From contig NZ_WQHX01000001.1 in assembly GCF_013035425.1 (NCBI RefSeq), positions 62,001-126,000 of the forward strand: a stretch of 64,000 nucleotides of DNA, in the 5' to 3' direction. The notes under the pieces were generated by a model, which did not search any database, had not been told where the DNA came from, and saw only the letters and a program-made list of their open reading frames with translations. Origin of the DNA: Ruegeria arenilitoris (lineage in GTDB: Bacteria > Pseudomonadota > Alphaproteobacteria > Rhodobacterales > Rhodobacteraceae). Position numbers and translations under genes: made by a program. Of the stretch, positions 1 through 8,589 are shown piece after piece. How positions within the stretch are numbered: the stretch's first letter is position 1; each line of letters begins with the position of its first letter.

Positions 1-148
1 AAGCCCTCTCGAGACTGCGGTGATGCAGGATACAGGCGTGAACCAGACCACCCATAAGTGGTTCCTTTTCCACGGCCGCCAGAGCCTCTGCCGTTATGCG
101 ATCCCAAACAGGATCGACGTTGGTGATTTGACTGCGCTTTTCGAACAT
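1..148 (-). CDS. cysE: Serine O-acetyltransferase CysE, N-terminal part (runs off the window start)
   Basis: Reading the minus strand from the ATG at 148 gives 49 codons that run off the window edge. They contain VWDRITAEA, ending in LHHRSLERA, which matches the N-terminal helical domain of serine acetyltransferases (E. coli CysE has VWNNIKAEA and the LLKHENLGSAL region at the same place). CysE acetylates serine with acetyl-CoA, the first committed step of cysteine synthesis. The catalytic left-handed beta-helix lies outside the window. In Rhodobacterales cysE is, as I recall, a common neighbour of the gene transfer agent cluster, which fits the genes that follow here. Confidence 0.85.
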   Translation of the reverse strand, partial: MFEKRSQITNVDPVWDRITAEALAAVEKEPLMGGLVHACILHHRSLERA

Positions 149-234
149 GGCTTTTGATCCTTTTCTGCGCCTAGAATAGCCATCTAAGGTCAAAATCACC
201 AAACGCAAACCCCTGATGTGTTATACAACAAAAA

Positions 235-573
235 ATGAACGAACATGATCACCGATATTTTGAACGACTTATCAAAGTTCGGTTGGCGTCTCTCGAGGCG
301 GAGTCAGCGTCAGGCCACGACGCACAAGCGATTGTCGAACTTGATCAGCAGGCCGTTGGACGCCTCAGCCGCATGGATGCGTTACAAAACCAGGCGATGG
401 CAAAGGCCCAGCAGGCCCGCAGGGATGTAGAAACGCGCCGGCTTCAGACCGCGCTCAGCCGAATTGCCGAAGGCGAGTACGGCTATTGCGAAGATTGCGG
501 AGACTTAATCGCTCGGGGGCGTCTGGAACTGGACCTTGCGGCAAGCAAGTGCGTCAGTTGTGCCTCTGACTGA
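235..573 (+). CDS. DksA/TraR-family C4 zinc-finger protein
   Basis: A 112-residue protein with a helical N-terminal two thirds and a C-terminal zinc finger: CEDCG near residue 83 and CVSC near residue 107. This is the C-x2-C-x17-20-C-x2-C arrangement of the DksA/TraR family. Family members enter the secondary channel of RNA polymerase and change promoter choice. It is shorter than DksA (about 150 residues) and closer in size to TraR/YbiI-type proteins. The ATG at 235 follows an A-rich stretch without a clear Shine-Dalgarno sequence. The 3' end overlaps the end of the convergent gene at 554-850 by 20 bases. Family assignment is good; a role in stringent control is inference. Confidence 0.8.
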   Translation: MNEHDHRYFERLIKVRLASLEAESASGHDAQAIVELDQQAVGRLSRMDALQNQAMAKAQQARRDVETRRLQTALSRIAEGEYGYCEDCGDLIARGRLELDLAASKCVSCASD

Positions 574-850
574 TATTAAACCGGATAAGATTACGTAGAA
601 CTATCTCGAAACACTCACAATATTGCAGGTCGTTGAAACTGGGCTCATCCGCCAATCGACGAATATACGCGACAGCCATCAGGGATCCGTTCCCGTATTT
701 AGGATGTAAACGGCCCATATCCGAAGTGTATTCGTGCGCCAATTGCGCCTCGTTAAACATTTGTAAGCATATGGATTCCCGCTCGGAAGGCGGCGCGGCC
801 AACAAGGCCCGCGCCGCTGCACTTACATCACCATGCAAAACAGTACGCAA
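554..850 (-). CDS. Small conserved protein downstream of the GTA locus (DUF7742-like)
   Basis: This 98-residue protein starts six bases after the stop of the g15 fragment on the same strand, so it probably belongs to the same transcript. It has MRTVLHGDVSAAARALL at the start, a central GRLHPKYGNGSLMAVA and a C-terminal YCECFEIVL. From memory this matches a small Rhodobacterales family (DUF7742) found beside GTA clusters. No catalytic or membrane segment is visible. Function unknown. Its intact frame, although the gene before it is truncated, suggests it is still expressed or only recently released from selection. Confidence 0.6.
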   Translation of the reverse strand: MRTVLHGDVSAAARALLAAPPSERESICLQMFNEAQLAHEYTSDMGRLHPKYGNGSLMAVAYIRRLADEPSFNDLQYCECFEIVLRNLIRFNISQRHN

Positions 851-856
851 GATGGA

Positions 857-2515
857 CTAACTTGCAGTGCAAGATGCGAAAAGGCCTGGGCCAAAGATCG
901 CTGAAACTTGAGCAACTTCGACAACGTAAGTCCCGCTTACACCATCTGCAGCCTTCGCTGTTTCCGAGTAAGACCAAATTGGAGTCGCGGTCGTCTCTTC
1001 GCGCAATAGTACCCCGTTTGAGCGAACTCGAACCAAATAAGCTTCGGTCTCTTCACCCAATGGAACATCCAAGCCGCCCCAGTCATCTCCATCCACCCGC
1101 GTGCGGCGCACCCACGAAAAGCTGTCAGCGTCGGTCTTTGACACGACTTTTAGATGAGCCGGCGCATATGGGCGCAAACCGTTGCCGTCAAATGCTTCGA
1201 CCTGGTGAACAAAAGCTGGATCCTCATACCCACGCGATGCGGGACCGATCCGATAATGTTTTGAAACGCGTCGTTCATTGCGGAGCAAGTTGAGTTGGCT
1301 GATACGATCATCGAGCAAAACGAAAACAGAGCCCTCAGGCCAAACTTCAGGCATAGCTGAATCTGTTCCCAATTGGCCGCGCAACCGACCTGAAAGGTTA
1401 AATATTCCGCCTTCTTCCAATGTTGCGTCAGAGAACTGGATTACTTCCCAATTATCGAGAGTGCCGTCACCAATGGCAGCCAAGTTGGCACCGTTCAGCA
1501 AAGCTTCTCGCGGTCGTGATTCCAGGAAGCCGTCGATCAAGTTGACCCGAAGTGGCCTGCCTTCATCCCAAATTCCGGAGCTGGCCCGCCAAAGCGGTGA
1601 CTCTGTGAAACCTATTACCGCCTGATCCGAAATAACTTGTCGCAGGGCATAATCTTCGTCCTGCGCAGCGACATAAATAGCTACATTGCCCGCCCACGGG
1701 TCTGCCGACAAAGCAAGATAGGGCGCATGTGCGGCCTCTGCCCCTGTAATGAGCGGTAGATCCATAAGTACCGGTAAAACGGGTGTCGGCGCGATAAAAG
1801 GTCTGGCGTTGACGCCATCGTCAGTGATCTCGGCGGGGGCATAAACGTCGGGTTCAATCCGAACCGCGTCGACCAGCTGCATTTCAGCCTGTTCAATCCG
1901 GTCAATACGAAAACTCGGGAAGTCCTGCTGATCCATGCCTTTCAAGCGAACAACGTCACCAGCGCCAAGATTCAGCTGAGACGGCGGCAAGGCGAAGCGC
2001 GCGGTTTCGCGCGACATCCGAGACTCGCTGAGCCACCGTTCGACAGTTTGACGTCCCTCGCCCCGGGTCATTGACAGAGCCATTTCGTTCACTGCAACTG
2101 CATGAGTACGATCATCCGGCAGCACCGCTTCTTCGGCAACGATATCGTGATCTGCGTCGGATTGAACAAAGCGTAGTCGGACCCGTCCGGCCATCTCTGC
2201 CTCGGCTTCACGCCGATACTCAACAGTGCCTTCGACATCAGAGTTGATCGCAAATCCGTCTGGGTTTACGTCAAAGGCCTTAAGACCACCACGCATCCGG
2301 AACACCAGCTTACCGTCGCGCTCAATAGCGTCGAACCCGTATCGCATCATCAGCGGCTGCAGAGCTTGGCGGCCATCCAGTACATCCTCAATCGCGTAAC
2401 CACGCACAACCCCATGCAGCCCAGACACGTCTATGTCCCGAACACCTGCTCGAAAACAGATTTCGGAAACAACAGATGCCAATGTTCGCGACCCTGACCG
2501 TCCCCTCCCTTCCAT
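857..2515 (-). pseudogene. GTA g15 host-specificity/tail protein, C-terminal remnant
   Basis: The 552-codon open frame begins inside the portal gene fragment, at an ATG (2515) that belongs to portal sequence read in another frame. From about codon 10 (position 2488) the sequence becomes typical of the C-terminal half of the large GTA tail protein g15: LASVVSEICFRAGV, GVVRGYAIEDV, LQPLMMRYGFDAIERDGKL, then the long beta-rich tail. Intact g15 proteins are about 1,300 residues with a TIM-barrel N-terminal half, which is absent. No internal stop is seen, so decay after the deletion is limited. A chimeric protein from the new ATG is possible but would have no tail-assembly partners here. Confidence 0.8.
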
Positions 2516-3165
2516 ACCAAGACCCCAGAGGGCCGGGCCGCATTGTCCAACAACGATTTTGACCAGCGAGAAGCACTGTTATGCACGTCAACCGCCATCG
2601 AAGCTGCCTGCATGGGCGAAAACCCGTAATGATCGTCCTGCGGGTGAAACGACTTGATGTGGCAGATGAACTCTGTCGGAAACCGATGTTTCCTACCGCC
2701 AACGGTATAATCATAGGCCTTAGGCCACCCGTCTGCTCCCGGTACCACACGCATCCGGTCCGAGCGCAGAACGTGTAGCTCGCTCGGTAGTCCCGCCTCG
2801 GCCTGAACGGCCTCGACATACGCATTCCCTGACAGCAGCAGCTGACCGAACAGGGCCTCCATCAATTCCGCGCGTCCCTGCGCCGCATTAGGTCGTTGCA
2901 TCAGGCTCAAGATTGGATGAACGTCATACCGTTGCGCTTGATCCTGCAACACCAGTGGCAACGCCGCCGCCGCCTCAGCCACCAGCTTTACCGACCGGAA
3001 CCCCACCGGGTTTCCCGAAAAACCCACCCGCGTCAACGAGACGGTGTCCCGGGGGCTCCATGACGCACGGCCACCAGTCTGCCATGCCACGACGGGACCT
3101 GCCGCGCTTGCCTTGGCTTCCGGTGCCTCGTTAGCCGTTCCACGACGCAAGAAATCGAATACCAT
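2431..3165 (-). pseudogene. GTA/phage portal protein g3, 3'-truncated
   Basis: The ATG at 3165 is preceded by AAGGAG at about ten bases and opens a protein MVFDFLRRG... typical of HK97-type GTA portal proteins (about 395 residues when intact). Portal features continue to LLDNAARPSGVLVWKGGDGQG at residue 225. After this the frame runs into unrelated sequence (19 residues) that is really g15 DNA read in the wrong frame, and stops at 2431. The C-terminal 40% of the portal, including the crown and stem regions, is missing. A portal ring cannot be expected. An upstream extension of the open frame to 3447 is not portal-like and was not used. Confidence 0.85.
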
Positions 3166-3308
3166 GTTCAGATGCTCCTTTCTGCCGCCGCTCTGCCCGG
3201 CTTGTTGAAAGGAGTTATGACTGAAAGAGGTTGACGGCTTCGGAATTAAGCGTTCGGCCGTTTTGCAACACGCTGTTGTACAAGATTTACCTGCTTTGCT
3301 GCAGCCCT

Positions 3309-3857
3309 TTAACCAGCGCTTAGCGATCTTCCGGTAACATAGTTGTAAGAAGCCAAAACCAACTGAAAAACAACATCCAATTCCTGTTGTGAGGAAGGTG
3401 TGTAGATCATCACAAATCCCTCCCAGCCTGGACGTTTTTTCGACCAAGGATGAGCAATTGCCCAGCCGGCCTTTATCGCTTGCCGCGCAATCTTGGGGTC
3501 GAGTGACGCATGCAGAGATCCATCAGGGTGCACATGCGCGAACTCTCGGCCACCAACTATTACCTCTGGATGTTTGAGCGGCAGTTCGTCTGCCAACCAG
3601 AAACCTTTTGCTCCTGGTAATGAAACAACTGTTTCGCGAATTTCCACATCTGGAATGTTTTCGACTCGGCTCAATAGGTCTTCGATCAATTCTGGAGCAG
3701 GCGAAACGCCAATCTGGACATGGGGCACTCCATCGGTTGTTTCCGGCCTTGGTGTCCTCCGCTCTGGCAAGTCTGTGGTTTGCGCCGCGACCGACGCAAC
3801 TGCGACAAAGAAAATTGCGGCAGTAATGTTGCCTAGCAAAACATACCTGACATTCAT
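3309..3857 (-). CDS. Secreted DUF5519 ('luciferase domain') family protein inserted in the GTA locus
   Basis: A 182-residue protein with an N-terminal signal peptide (hydrophobic residues 7-25, ending SVAAQ) and a conserved C-terminal region: LPGAKGFWL, EFAHVHPDGSLHASL, then GWAIAHPWSKKRPGWEGFV and a final helix. This pattern matches the small family called DUF5519 or luciferase domain; the name comes from annotation and says little about activity. It lies between the terminase and portal genes, which are adjacent in classical GTA clusters, so it looks like an addition to this locus. GGAGG lies about 12 bases before the ATG. Biochemical function unknown. Confidence 0.6.
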   Translation of the reverse strand: MNVRYVLLGNITAAIFFVAVASVAAQTTDLPERRTPRPETTDGVPHVQIGVSPAPELIEDLLSRVENIPDVEIRETVVSLPGAKGFWLADELPLKHPEVIVGGREFAHVHPDGSLHASLDPKIARQAIKAGWAIAHPWSKKRPGWEGFVMIYTPSSQQELDVVFQLVLASYNYVTGRSLSAG

Positions 3858-3993
3858 GGCGCGGCCTCCGTTTTCCGATGGTCGCGCAAAGACTGTTTGA
3901 TGGCAACCCTCCTGGAATCACGCTTGCAAACGGGTTTTCCGAACTTTTCGGATTTTAAACAGTCACAATTGGCCAACTCAAATACAAAAACGA

Positions 3994-5409
3994 TTATAAC
4001 ACCCTGACCCTTGGTCGCCGATATGCCGTCGCAGGCCCCACCACCAGCTCATGCAGCGCCCAGACCAGTGCGTCGACCCGGTCGGGCGAGCCCTTCCCTT
4101 CAAATCCCCGTGTGGTCATCTGGCACATCTGCTCTTCAAGCGCATCCAGCCCCGTCACGTGAACAACCCGCCCTTGCTCATACAACGCCGCTACGGGTTC
4201 TGACCTCGCGATCTTGCCGCGAGATGCCCGCACTGCTCGGAACGGGACCAGAGGATCTACTTGCCGAACGACCTCTTCAACCAAATCTCCGCCTTGATTG
4301 ATCTCGGCCACCAACCGTTCAGCCCCGAATTCATCCATCGCGTCAATCGCCGCCTGCGCCCATCCCGCTGGGCCAAGCCCTTTCACTGTTCTGTCCGCCA
4401 GTACGAATGCTCGCCAATCTTCCGGCGATCCTTCCATCTGGGCACCTACCACTACGATTCCGCAAGCATCCGCATCTGAACCCGCCGTAACTGCTGGATC
4501 CAGAGCGACCACGATGCGGTCCAAATTGGGCACATAGTCAGTTCGCGTTGAGTCCAGCATCGACACTGTCCATAGCGCGCCTTCGGCATCTGACAGCAAA
4601 ACGCCGTCCAATTCCTGGCGTCCTAACCGCGTACCCGCGTATCGTGACCTCACTTCCTCTAAAAACGATCCGGCCAGGTTAGCGCGGTTCGCCTCGGTTT
4701 TTGCATGCGTTTGTACCGTCGACGGTGACGCCAAAAGATCCTTCAAAACTTTAACATTCTTCGGTGTCGTCGTTACGCAGACGCGCGGTCGCTCGCCCAG
4801 CCGTAAGGCGAACTGTAACATATCCCAAGTTTCACCTGCCTTCTTCCATTTCGCCAGCTCATCCACCCAAGCCGCATCGAATTGTGGCCCTCGCAAACCT
4901 TCCGGGTCATACGCAGAAAACACCTGTGCTTCTGCTCCATTCGGCCAGATTAGTTTTCGCTCGGTAGCTTTCCACATTGGGCGGCGATCTGGCGGTGAAC
5001 ACCGCAAAATCCCGCTTTCGCCAAAGATCATCACATCGCGAACCTGATCGAAAGTTTCACCAACCAGCGCAACCCGTCTGGCTTCGCCGCAATCCATCGG
5101 GTTTGCACCCTCGACCATCGAGCGTACCCATTCGGCACCTGCTCGCGTCTTACCTGCACCGCGTCCGCCCATAATCACCCATGACCGCCAATCGCCTTCT
5201 GGTGGCAGCTGGTGTGGCATTGCCCAAAACTCGAATAGAAAAGGGAGGGCGCACAGCCCTCCCTCCCCAATCTCACTCAGGAATCTGTCCTGCACCGCAG
5301 CAGGCGCGGAGGCGAGCCAGCCTGCACCCAATCTCAGATCGCGCCCGTTCAAGGTCGAGCGCGTAACCTCCTTGGGCAATTCCGGCTTGCCTGTGATGTT
5401 GTTCGACAA
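3994..5409 (-). CDS. GTA terminase large subunit (g2, TerL)
   Basis: A 471-residue DNA-packaging motor protein. It shows a Walker A motif GGRGAGKT at residues 81-88, a Walker B region with AAWVDELAKW, VCVTTTPKN as the coupling motif, a nuclease domain beginning VVALDPAVTAG, and the C-terminal SPDRVDALVWALHEL typical of this family. The frame is complete and all core motifs are present, in contrast to the portal and g15 genes downstream. The chosen TTG start (5409) has GGAG about eight bases upstream and makes the gene overlap g1 by 137 bases; an internal start nearer GAGWLASAP (codons 28-36) is also possible. With capsid genes missing here, what DNA it could package is unclear. Confidence 0.88.
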   Translation of the reverse strand: MSNNITGKPELPKEVTRSTLNGRDLRLGAGWLASAPAAVQDRFLSEIGEGGLCALPFLFEFWAMPHQLPPEGDWRSWVIMGGRGAGKTRAGAEWVRSMVEGANPMDCGEARRVALVGETFDQVRDVMIFGESGILRCSPPDRRPMWKATERKLIWPNGAEAQVFSAYDPEGLRGPQFDAAWVDELAKWKKAGETWDMLQFALRLGERPRVCVTTTPKNVKVLKDLLASPSTVQTHAKTEANRANLAGSFLEEVRSRYAGTRLGRQELDGVLLSDAEGALWTVSMLDSTRTDYVPNLDRIVVALDPAVTAGSDADACGIVVVGAQMEGSPEDWRAFVLADRTVKGLGPAGWAQAAIDAMDEFGAERLVAEINQGGDLVEEVVRQVDPLVPFRAVRASRGKIARSEPVAALYEQGRVVHVTGLDALEEQMCQMTTRGFEGKGSPDRVDALVWALHELVVGPATAYRRPRVRVL

Positions 5410-5635
5410 AGCTTATCTCCACTTTCTGGCAACTTCGGATCAGCCCCTCTAGCTGACCAAGTTGTTTCGCTGAACCAGCAAAATCTGCATCCTCCCCGGC
5501 TCCAATCCGCCTGTGCAGTTCTTCCGCTGCTTGGCGCAGATTGCGAATGGACCTCTCGAGCGACTGCAAAAGATCTGCAGTCTGTGAAATCCGCTCTTCC
5601 GGGGTTATCAAAGTCATATTTGCCTGTGACCTCAT
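5273..5635 (-). CDS. GTA g1-like protein (terminase small subunit candidate)
   Basis: A 120-residue, mostly helical protein (LLQSLERSIRNLRQAAEEL) encoded immediately upstream of, and overlapping, the terminase large subunit. Position and size match g1 of the Rhodobacter capsulatus GTA, which has been described as the small terminase that recruits TerL to DNA. GGAG lies 11 bases before the ATG at 5635; a second ATG at 5617 (MTLITPEERISQ) is an alternative start. It is the first gene of the GTA transcript, so the region upstream, with two dyads at 5668 and 5717, should hold the promoter. The role is inferred mainly from position. Confidence 0.65.
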   Translation of the reverse strand: MRSQANMTLITPEERISQTADLLQSLERSIRNLRQAAEELHRRIGAGEDADFAGSAKQLGQLEGLIRSCQKVEISFVEQHHRQAGIAQGGYALDLERARSEIGCRLARLRACCGAGQIPE

Positions 5636-5667
5636 GCGTGAGTGATCTCCGTACGAGAGAAACGAAA

Positions 5668-5683
5668 GCGACCTCCAGGTCGC
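5668..5683. repeat. Inverted repeat upstream of GTA g1
   Basis: GCGACCT-CC-AGGTCGC is a perfect dyad with 7-bp arms, 33 bases before the g1 start. It could be a regulator site or a hairpin in the 5' leader of the GTA transcript. No known regulator motif was recognised. Confidence 0.45.
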
Positions 5684-5716
5684 CCCAGGGCCGCTTCACA
5701 CTTCTTCTAGCATGGC

Positions 5717-5731
5717 ACAATTTAAAATTGT
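5717..5731. repeat. AT-rich palindrome upstream of GTA g1
   Basis: ACAATTT-A-AAATTGT is a perfect 15-bp odd-centred palindrome 82 bases before g1 and 110 bases after the EamA gene stop. It may be an operator or part of the promoter of the GTA operon. No T-run follows it, so a terminator role for the EamA gene is less likely. Confidence 0.4.
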
Positions 5732-5840
5732 AAAGCGCGTGAAGTCAATATGTTACGCAACATGATCGCAACGACCATCGAACCTATCAAGCGCAACATC
5801 ATAGAAAAATCCATTTCAGCAGGCTCTGTTGAAACTAAAT

Positions 5841-6728
5841 CTATCCTCGCGCAATCTCCAAAAACGCCGCGCTTACGATAAGTGTAGCGCCAAAGAACTC
5901 TCGCATGCCGAACGGTTCTCCGGACAGCAATGCTGCAGACATTAGTCCAACCACAACCTCGCTCATCAACAACAGGCCGACTCGCGCTGGAGTGAGCTTT
6001 GTAGAAGGCCAAATCGTAAGATAAATCATCGGAAGAGTATAAAGAACGGAAAGGGCGGCGAATGGCAAAACGTCCATTAAGACGCCGTTGCTGCCATTCA
6101 ACCTCAAAGCTCCGGCCCCAAGGAATAAGCTAACAATTGACAGGATCAGTGCGCCGAATAGAAAAGCGAAAATTTGCCCCCCAACCGGCACCGACTTGGT
6201 TCGGTATAGTCCGAGCGTCCCAACGGCCCATGTCATGCCAGAAATCAGCGCTAACCAGTCGCCCACATTGCGCGGCCAAGGAATCGATTGTTCACCGCCT
6301 AGAACTACAAAAAGCCCGCAAACCCCGCACAATAGGCTAAGTAACCGGAGGGGACCCAATCTCTCGCCTAAGAACACAAATCCTAAGACAGTGCCCCAAA
6401 TTGGCGTCAAATAGAAAAGCAGGATAGATCGGGCGACTTCTGTGTAGGCCAAGCTGATCGAATACAGACTGAATGCTGCCCCTGTGAATACACCACTGAA
6501 AACTAGGCCGCGCCATTCTTGAGCCAAAGCCTGTCGACTTCTCCACAAAATCGGGATCAGAACGACAAGCGCAGTTGTATACATCGCGATCCCCGGCCAG
6601 GCGCCATCCAGACCCATTTCCAAAAAAAATCGGACTGGAATCCAATAAAGACCCCACAGCATTCCTCCACACACCAGCGCTATGCTGGCTGTTCGAATGT
6701 CGCGATTTTGTGTGATTCCTTGGGTCAT
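5841..6728 (-). CDS. EamA/DMT-superfamily transporter
   Basis: A 295-residue inner membrane protein with about ten hydrophobic helices in two repeated halves, as in the drug/metabolite transporter EamA family. The first half has GGMLWGLYWIPVRFF and the conserved loop LLFYLTPIWGTVLGFVFLGERLG; the second half repeats the pattern with MIYLTIWPSTKLTPARVG and MSEVVVGLMSAALLSGEPFG. Such proteins export or exchange small metabolites; the substrate cannot be told. It stands alone, upstream of the GTA operon on the same strand with about 200 bases between. Confidence 0.85.
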   Translation of the reverse strand: MTQGITQNRDIRTASIALVCGGMLWGLYWIPVRFFLEMGLDGAWPGIAMYTTALVVLIPILWRSRQALAQEWRGLVFSGVFTGAAFSLYSISLAYTEVARSILLFYLTPIWGTVLGFVFLGERLGPLRLLSLLCGVCGLFVVLGGEQSIPWPRNVGDWLALISGMTWAVGTLGLYRTKSVPVGGQIFAFLFGALILSIVSLFLGAGALRLNGSNGVLMDVLPFAALSVLYTLPMIYLTIWPSTKLTPARVGLLLMSEVVVGLMSAALLSGEPFGMREFFGATLIVSAAFLEIARG

Positions 6729-7220
6729 TACCGGTCCAATTTCTTAGGTCGTTACTTTGATGGATTGCACTCGTGCCCAATTACTTTTGGAATGCAACTC
6801 GGAACCAACAGCATTGAAAAAAAAGTTTTTAACAAATCGTTAACATCACAGGAAAATTGTTGCGTCCAAGCGTAACCATTAAAGCCAATTCCCGTCAGTG
6901 TAACACTCGCGATACAATATTATTCCGAAAATGATACTGACCATAGACAAGAAGTCCATTCCACCGAGCTCGGTCTTGACATTCTCTTCCTCAACACGCA
7001 TTTGCCTCGCAAAACAGCGCTAACGCGTGAGCAACAAAGGGCCAATTGAGCTGGTCCTGCAGCGCCCTATAACCTCCAGTTCCCCATCACGCAGGGTTCT
7101 TGAAGCGACGACCACATGTGGCGGGGTATTTCCGTTCTTCCCGAGGTCGCGCACAACCCCTGCTGACCACGCATACTGCGTGCTCTGCAATAACTCGTCT
7201 GTGGGACAATCCCGCAGAAA
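6729..7220. other. Intergenic region between divergent EamA and DEAD-box genes
   Basis: A 492-base stretch without a convincing gene. The first part is AT-rich (A8 run near 6820). A TTGACA hexamer occurs at 6976 but the matching -10 is weak. Short frames on both strands across 7020-7300 lack family resemblance and initiation signals. The second half could be a long 5' leader of the helicase mRNA, as seen for several cold-induced RNA helicases, but no specific structure was recognised. Confidence 0.4.
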
Positions 7221-8498
7221 ATGAAGGAATATTACTTGTTCGATTTCGACATGCTCGGGCTTGCGCCAGAACTGAACCAAGCACTAAAACGCGCAAAACT
7301 CACCCAGCCTACACCGATCCAAAATCAGGCAATTCCATTGGCGTTGGATGGCCAAGATATCTTAGGATTGGCACAGACCGGTACCGGAAAAACGCTGGCA
7401 TTTGGCCTGCCGTTGATTGACCACCTTCTAGCGCAACCCGGCAAGCCGGCGCCCAAGACGACCAAGTCGCTGGTCCTTGCCCCCACGCGCGAATTGGTCA
7501 ATCAGATCGCCGACAGTTTACGCGCCTTGACGCATAAGACAAAAATTCGGGTCGCAACCGTGGTTGGCGGCCAGTCCATCAACAAACAAGTCATGTTTCT
7601 TGCGCGCGGCACAGACATTCTGGTGGCCACTCCGGGCCGACTAATTGACCTTATGGATCGTGGCGCAGTCGATCTTAGCTCGGTCAAACATCTGGTAATG
7701 GACGAAGCTGATCAGATGCTGGACATGGGCTTTATTCACGCTTTGCGCCGCATCGCGCCAGAACTTGGCACACCACGGCAAACGATGCTGTTTTCAGCGA
7801 CAATGCCAAAACAAATGGAAGAACTGAGCCGGGCCTATCTCAGCAATCCCAAACGCGTGCAAGTTTCCCCTCCTGGTAAAGCCGCAGACAAGATCAGGCA
7901 GTCCGTACACTTTGTGGCTCGTTCCGAAAAGCCTGCCAAATTGCGCGAAATTTTGTCCAAGGACGCTGGCGCTCTGACGCTAGTGTTTTCACGCACAAAA
8001 CACGGCGCCGAAAAACTGATGAAAGGACTGGTGTCAGAAGGGTTCAATGCTGCCTCAATTCACGGCAACAAAACTCAGGGTCAACGTGATCGTGCGATCA
8101 AGGCATTCCGACAAGGCGAAATCAACGTTTTGGTTGCAACCGATGTCGCCGCGCGTGGTATCGATATTCCTGGCGTAGCCTACGTAATCAACTACGACCT
8201 GCCCACGGTACCAGACAATTACGTCCATCGCATCGGCCGTACAGCACGCGCAGGGCGCGAAGGAGAGGCTATCTCATTCTGCACCAAGGACGAAGTTGAT
8301 CAACTTCGGCAAATTCAAAAGTTGATGAAAGCCGAAATACCAGTTGCAAGCGGCTCGATGCCGGAAGCAGTAGAAAAAACAAAGCAGGCGCGACACCGAG
8401 GCAAAGGTCGCCGCGGTCCAAGCAGCAATCAGAACTTAGGCGGTGCTAAACCAGCGGCGCAAAAGAGACGCCGCCCAAGACGCAGAAAGGCTGCCTGA
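7221..8498 (+). CDS. DEAD-box ATP-dependent RNA helicase (RhlE/DbpA-like)
   Basis: A 425-residue protein with the full motif series: Q-motif (FDFDMLGL ... TQPTPIQNQAIP), motif I AQTGTGKT, PTRELVNQI, TPGRLIDL, motif II DEAD, motif III SAT, and in the second RecA domain ARGIDIPGVAYVINYDLP and HRIGRTARAG. The last 45 residues are rich in Lys and Arg (KTKQARHRGKGRRGPSS), a common nonspecific RNA-binding tail. It unwinds short RNA duplexes in ribosome assembly or mRNA turnover. The ATG at 7221 has no strong Shine-Dalgarno; MLGLAPEL (codon 11) is an alternative start. Confidence 0.92.
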   Translation: MKEYYLFDFDMLGLAPELNQALKRAKLTQPTPIQNQAIPLALDGQDILGLAQTGTGKTLAFGLPLIDHLLAQPGKPAPKTTKSLVLAPTRELVNQIADSLRALTHKTKIRVATVVGGQSINKQVMFLARGTDILVATPGRLIDLMDRGAVDLSSVKHLVMDEADQMLDMGFIHALRRIAPELGTPRQTMLFSATMPKQMEELSRAYLSNPKRVQVSPPGKAADKIRQSVHFVARSEKPAKLREILSKDAGALTLVFSRTKHGAEKLMKGLVSEGFNAASIHGNKTQGQRDRAIKAFRQGEINVLVATDVAARGIDIPGVAYVINYDLPTVPDNYVHRIGRTARAGREGEAISFCTKDEVDQLRQIQKLMKAEIPVASGSMPEAVEKTKQARHRGKGRRGPSSNQNLGGAKPAAQKRRRPRRRKAA

Positions 8499-8518
8499 CT
8501 TCGTCGGACATTAAAAAT

Positions 8519-8555
8519 ATTGTTTCCTGTCGCTATGACAGCGACGGGAAACAAT
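8519..8555 (-). terminator. Rho-independent terminator of mltG
   Basis: Arms ATTGTTTCCTGTCGC (8519-8533) and GCGACGGGAAACAAT (8541-8555) pair over 15 bp with one G-U. On the minus strand the hairpin is followed by ATTTTTAA, fitting termination of the fabF-mltG transcript; it also sits after the convergent helicase gene. Confidence 0.75.
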
Positions 8556-8589
8556 AAGATCCTTGCGCCGGCATTTGCCGAAACAAAGT

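Noticed and set aside
3166-3447. 94-codon upstream extension of the portal frame
   Set aside because: The sequence is Cys/Lys-rich and unlike portals; AAGGAG precedes the ATG at 3165.
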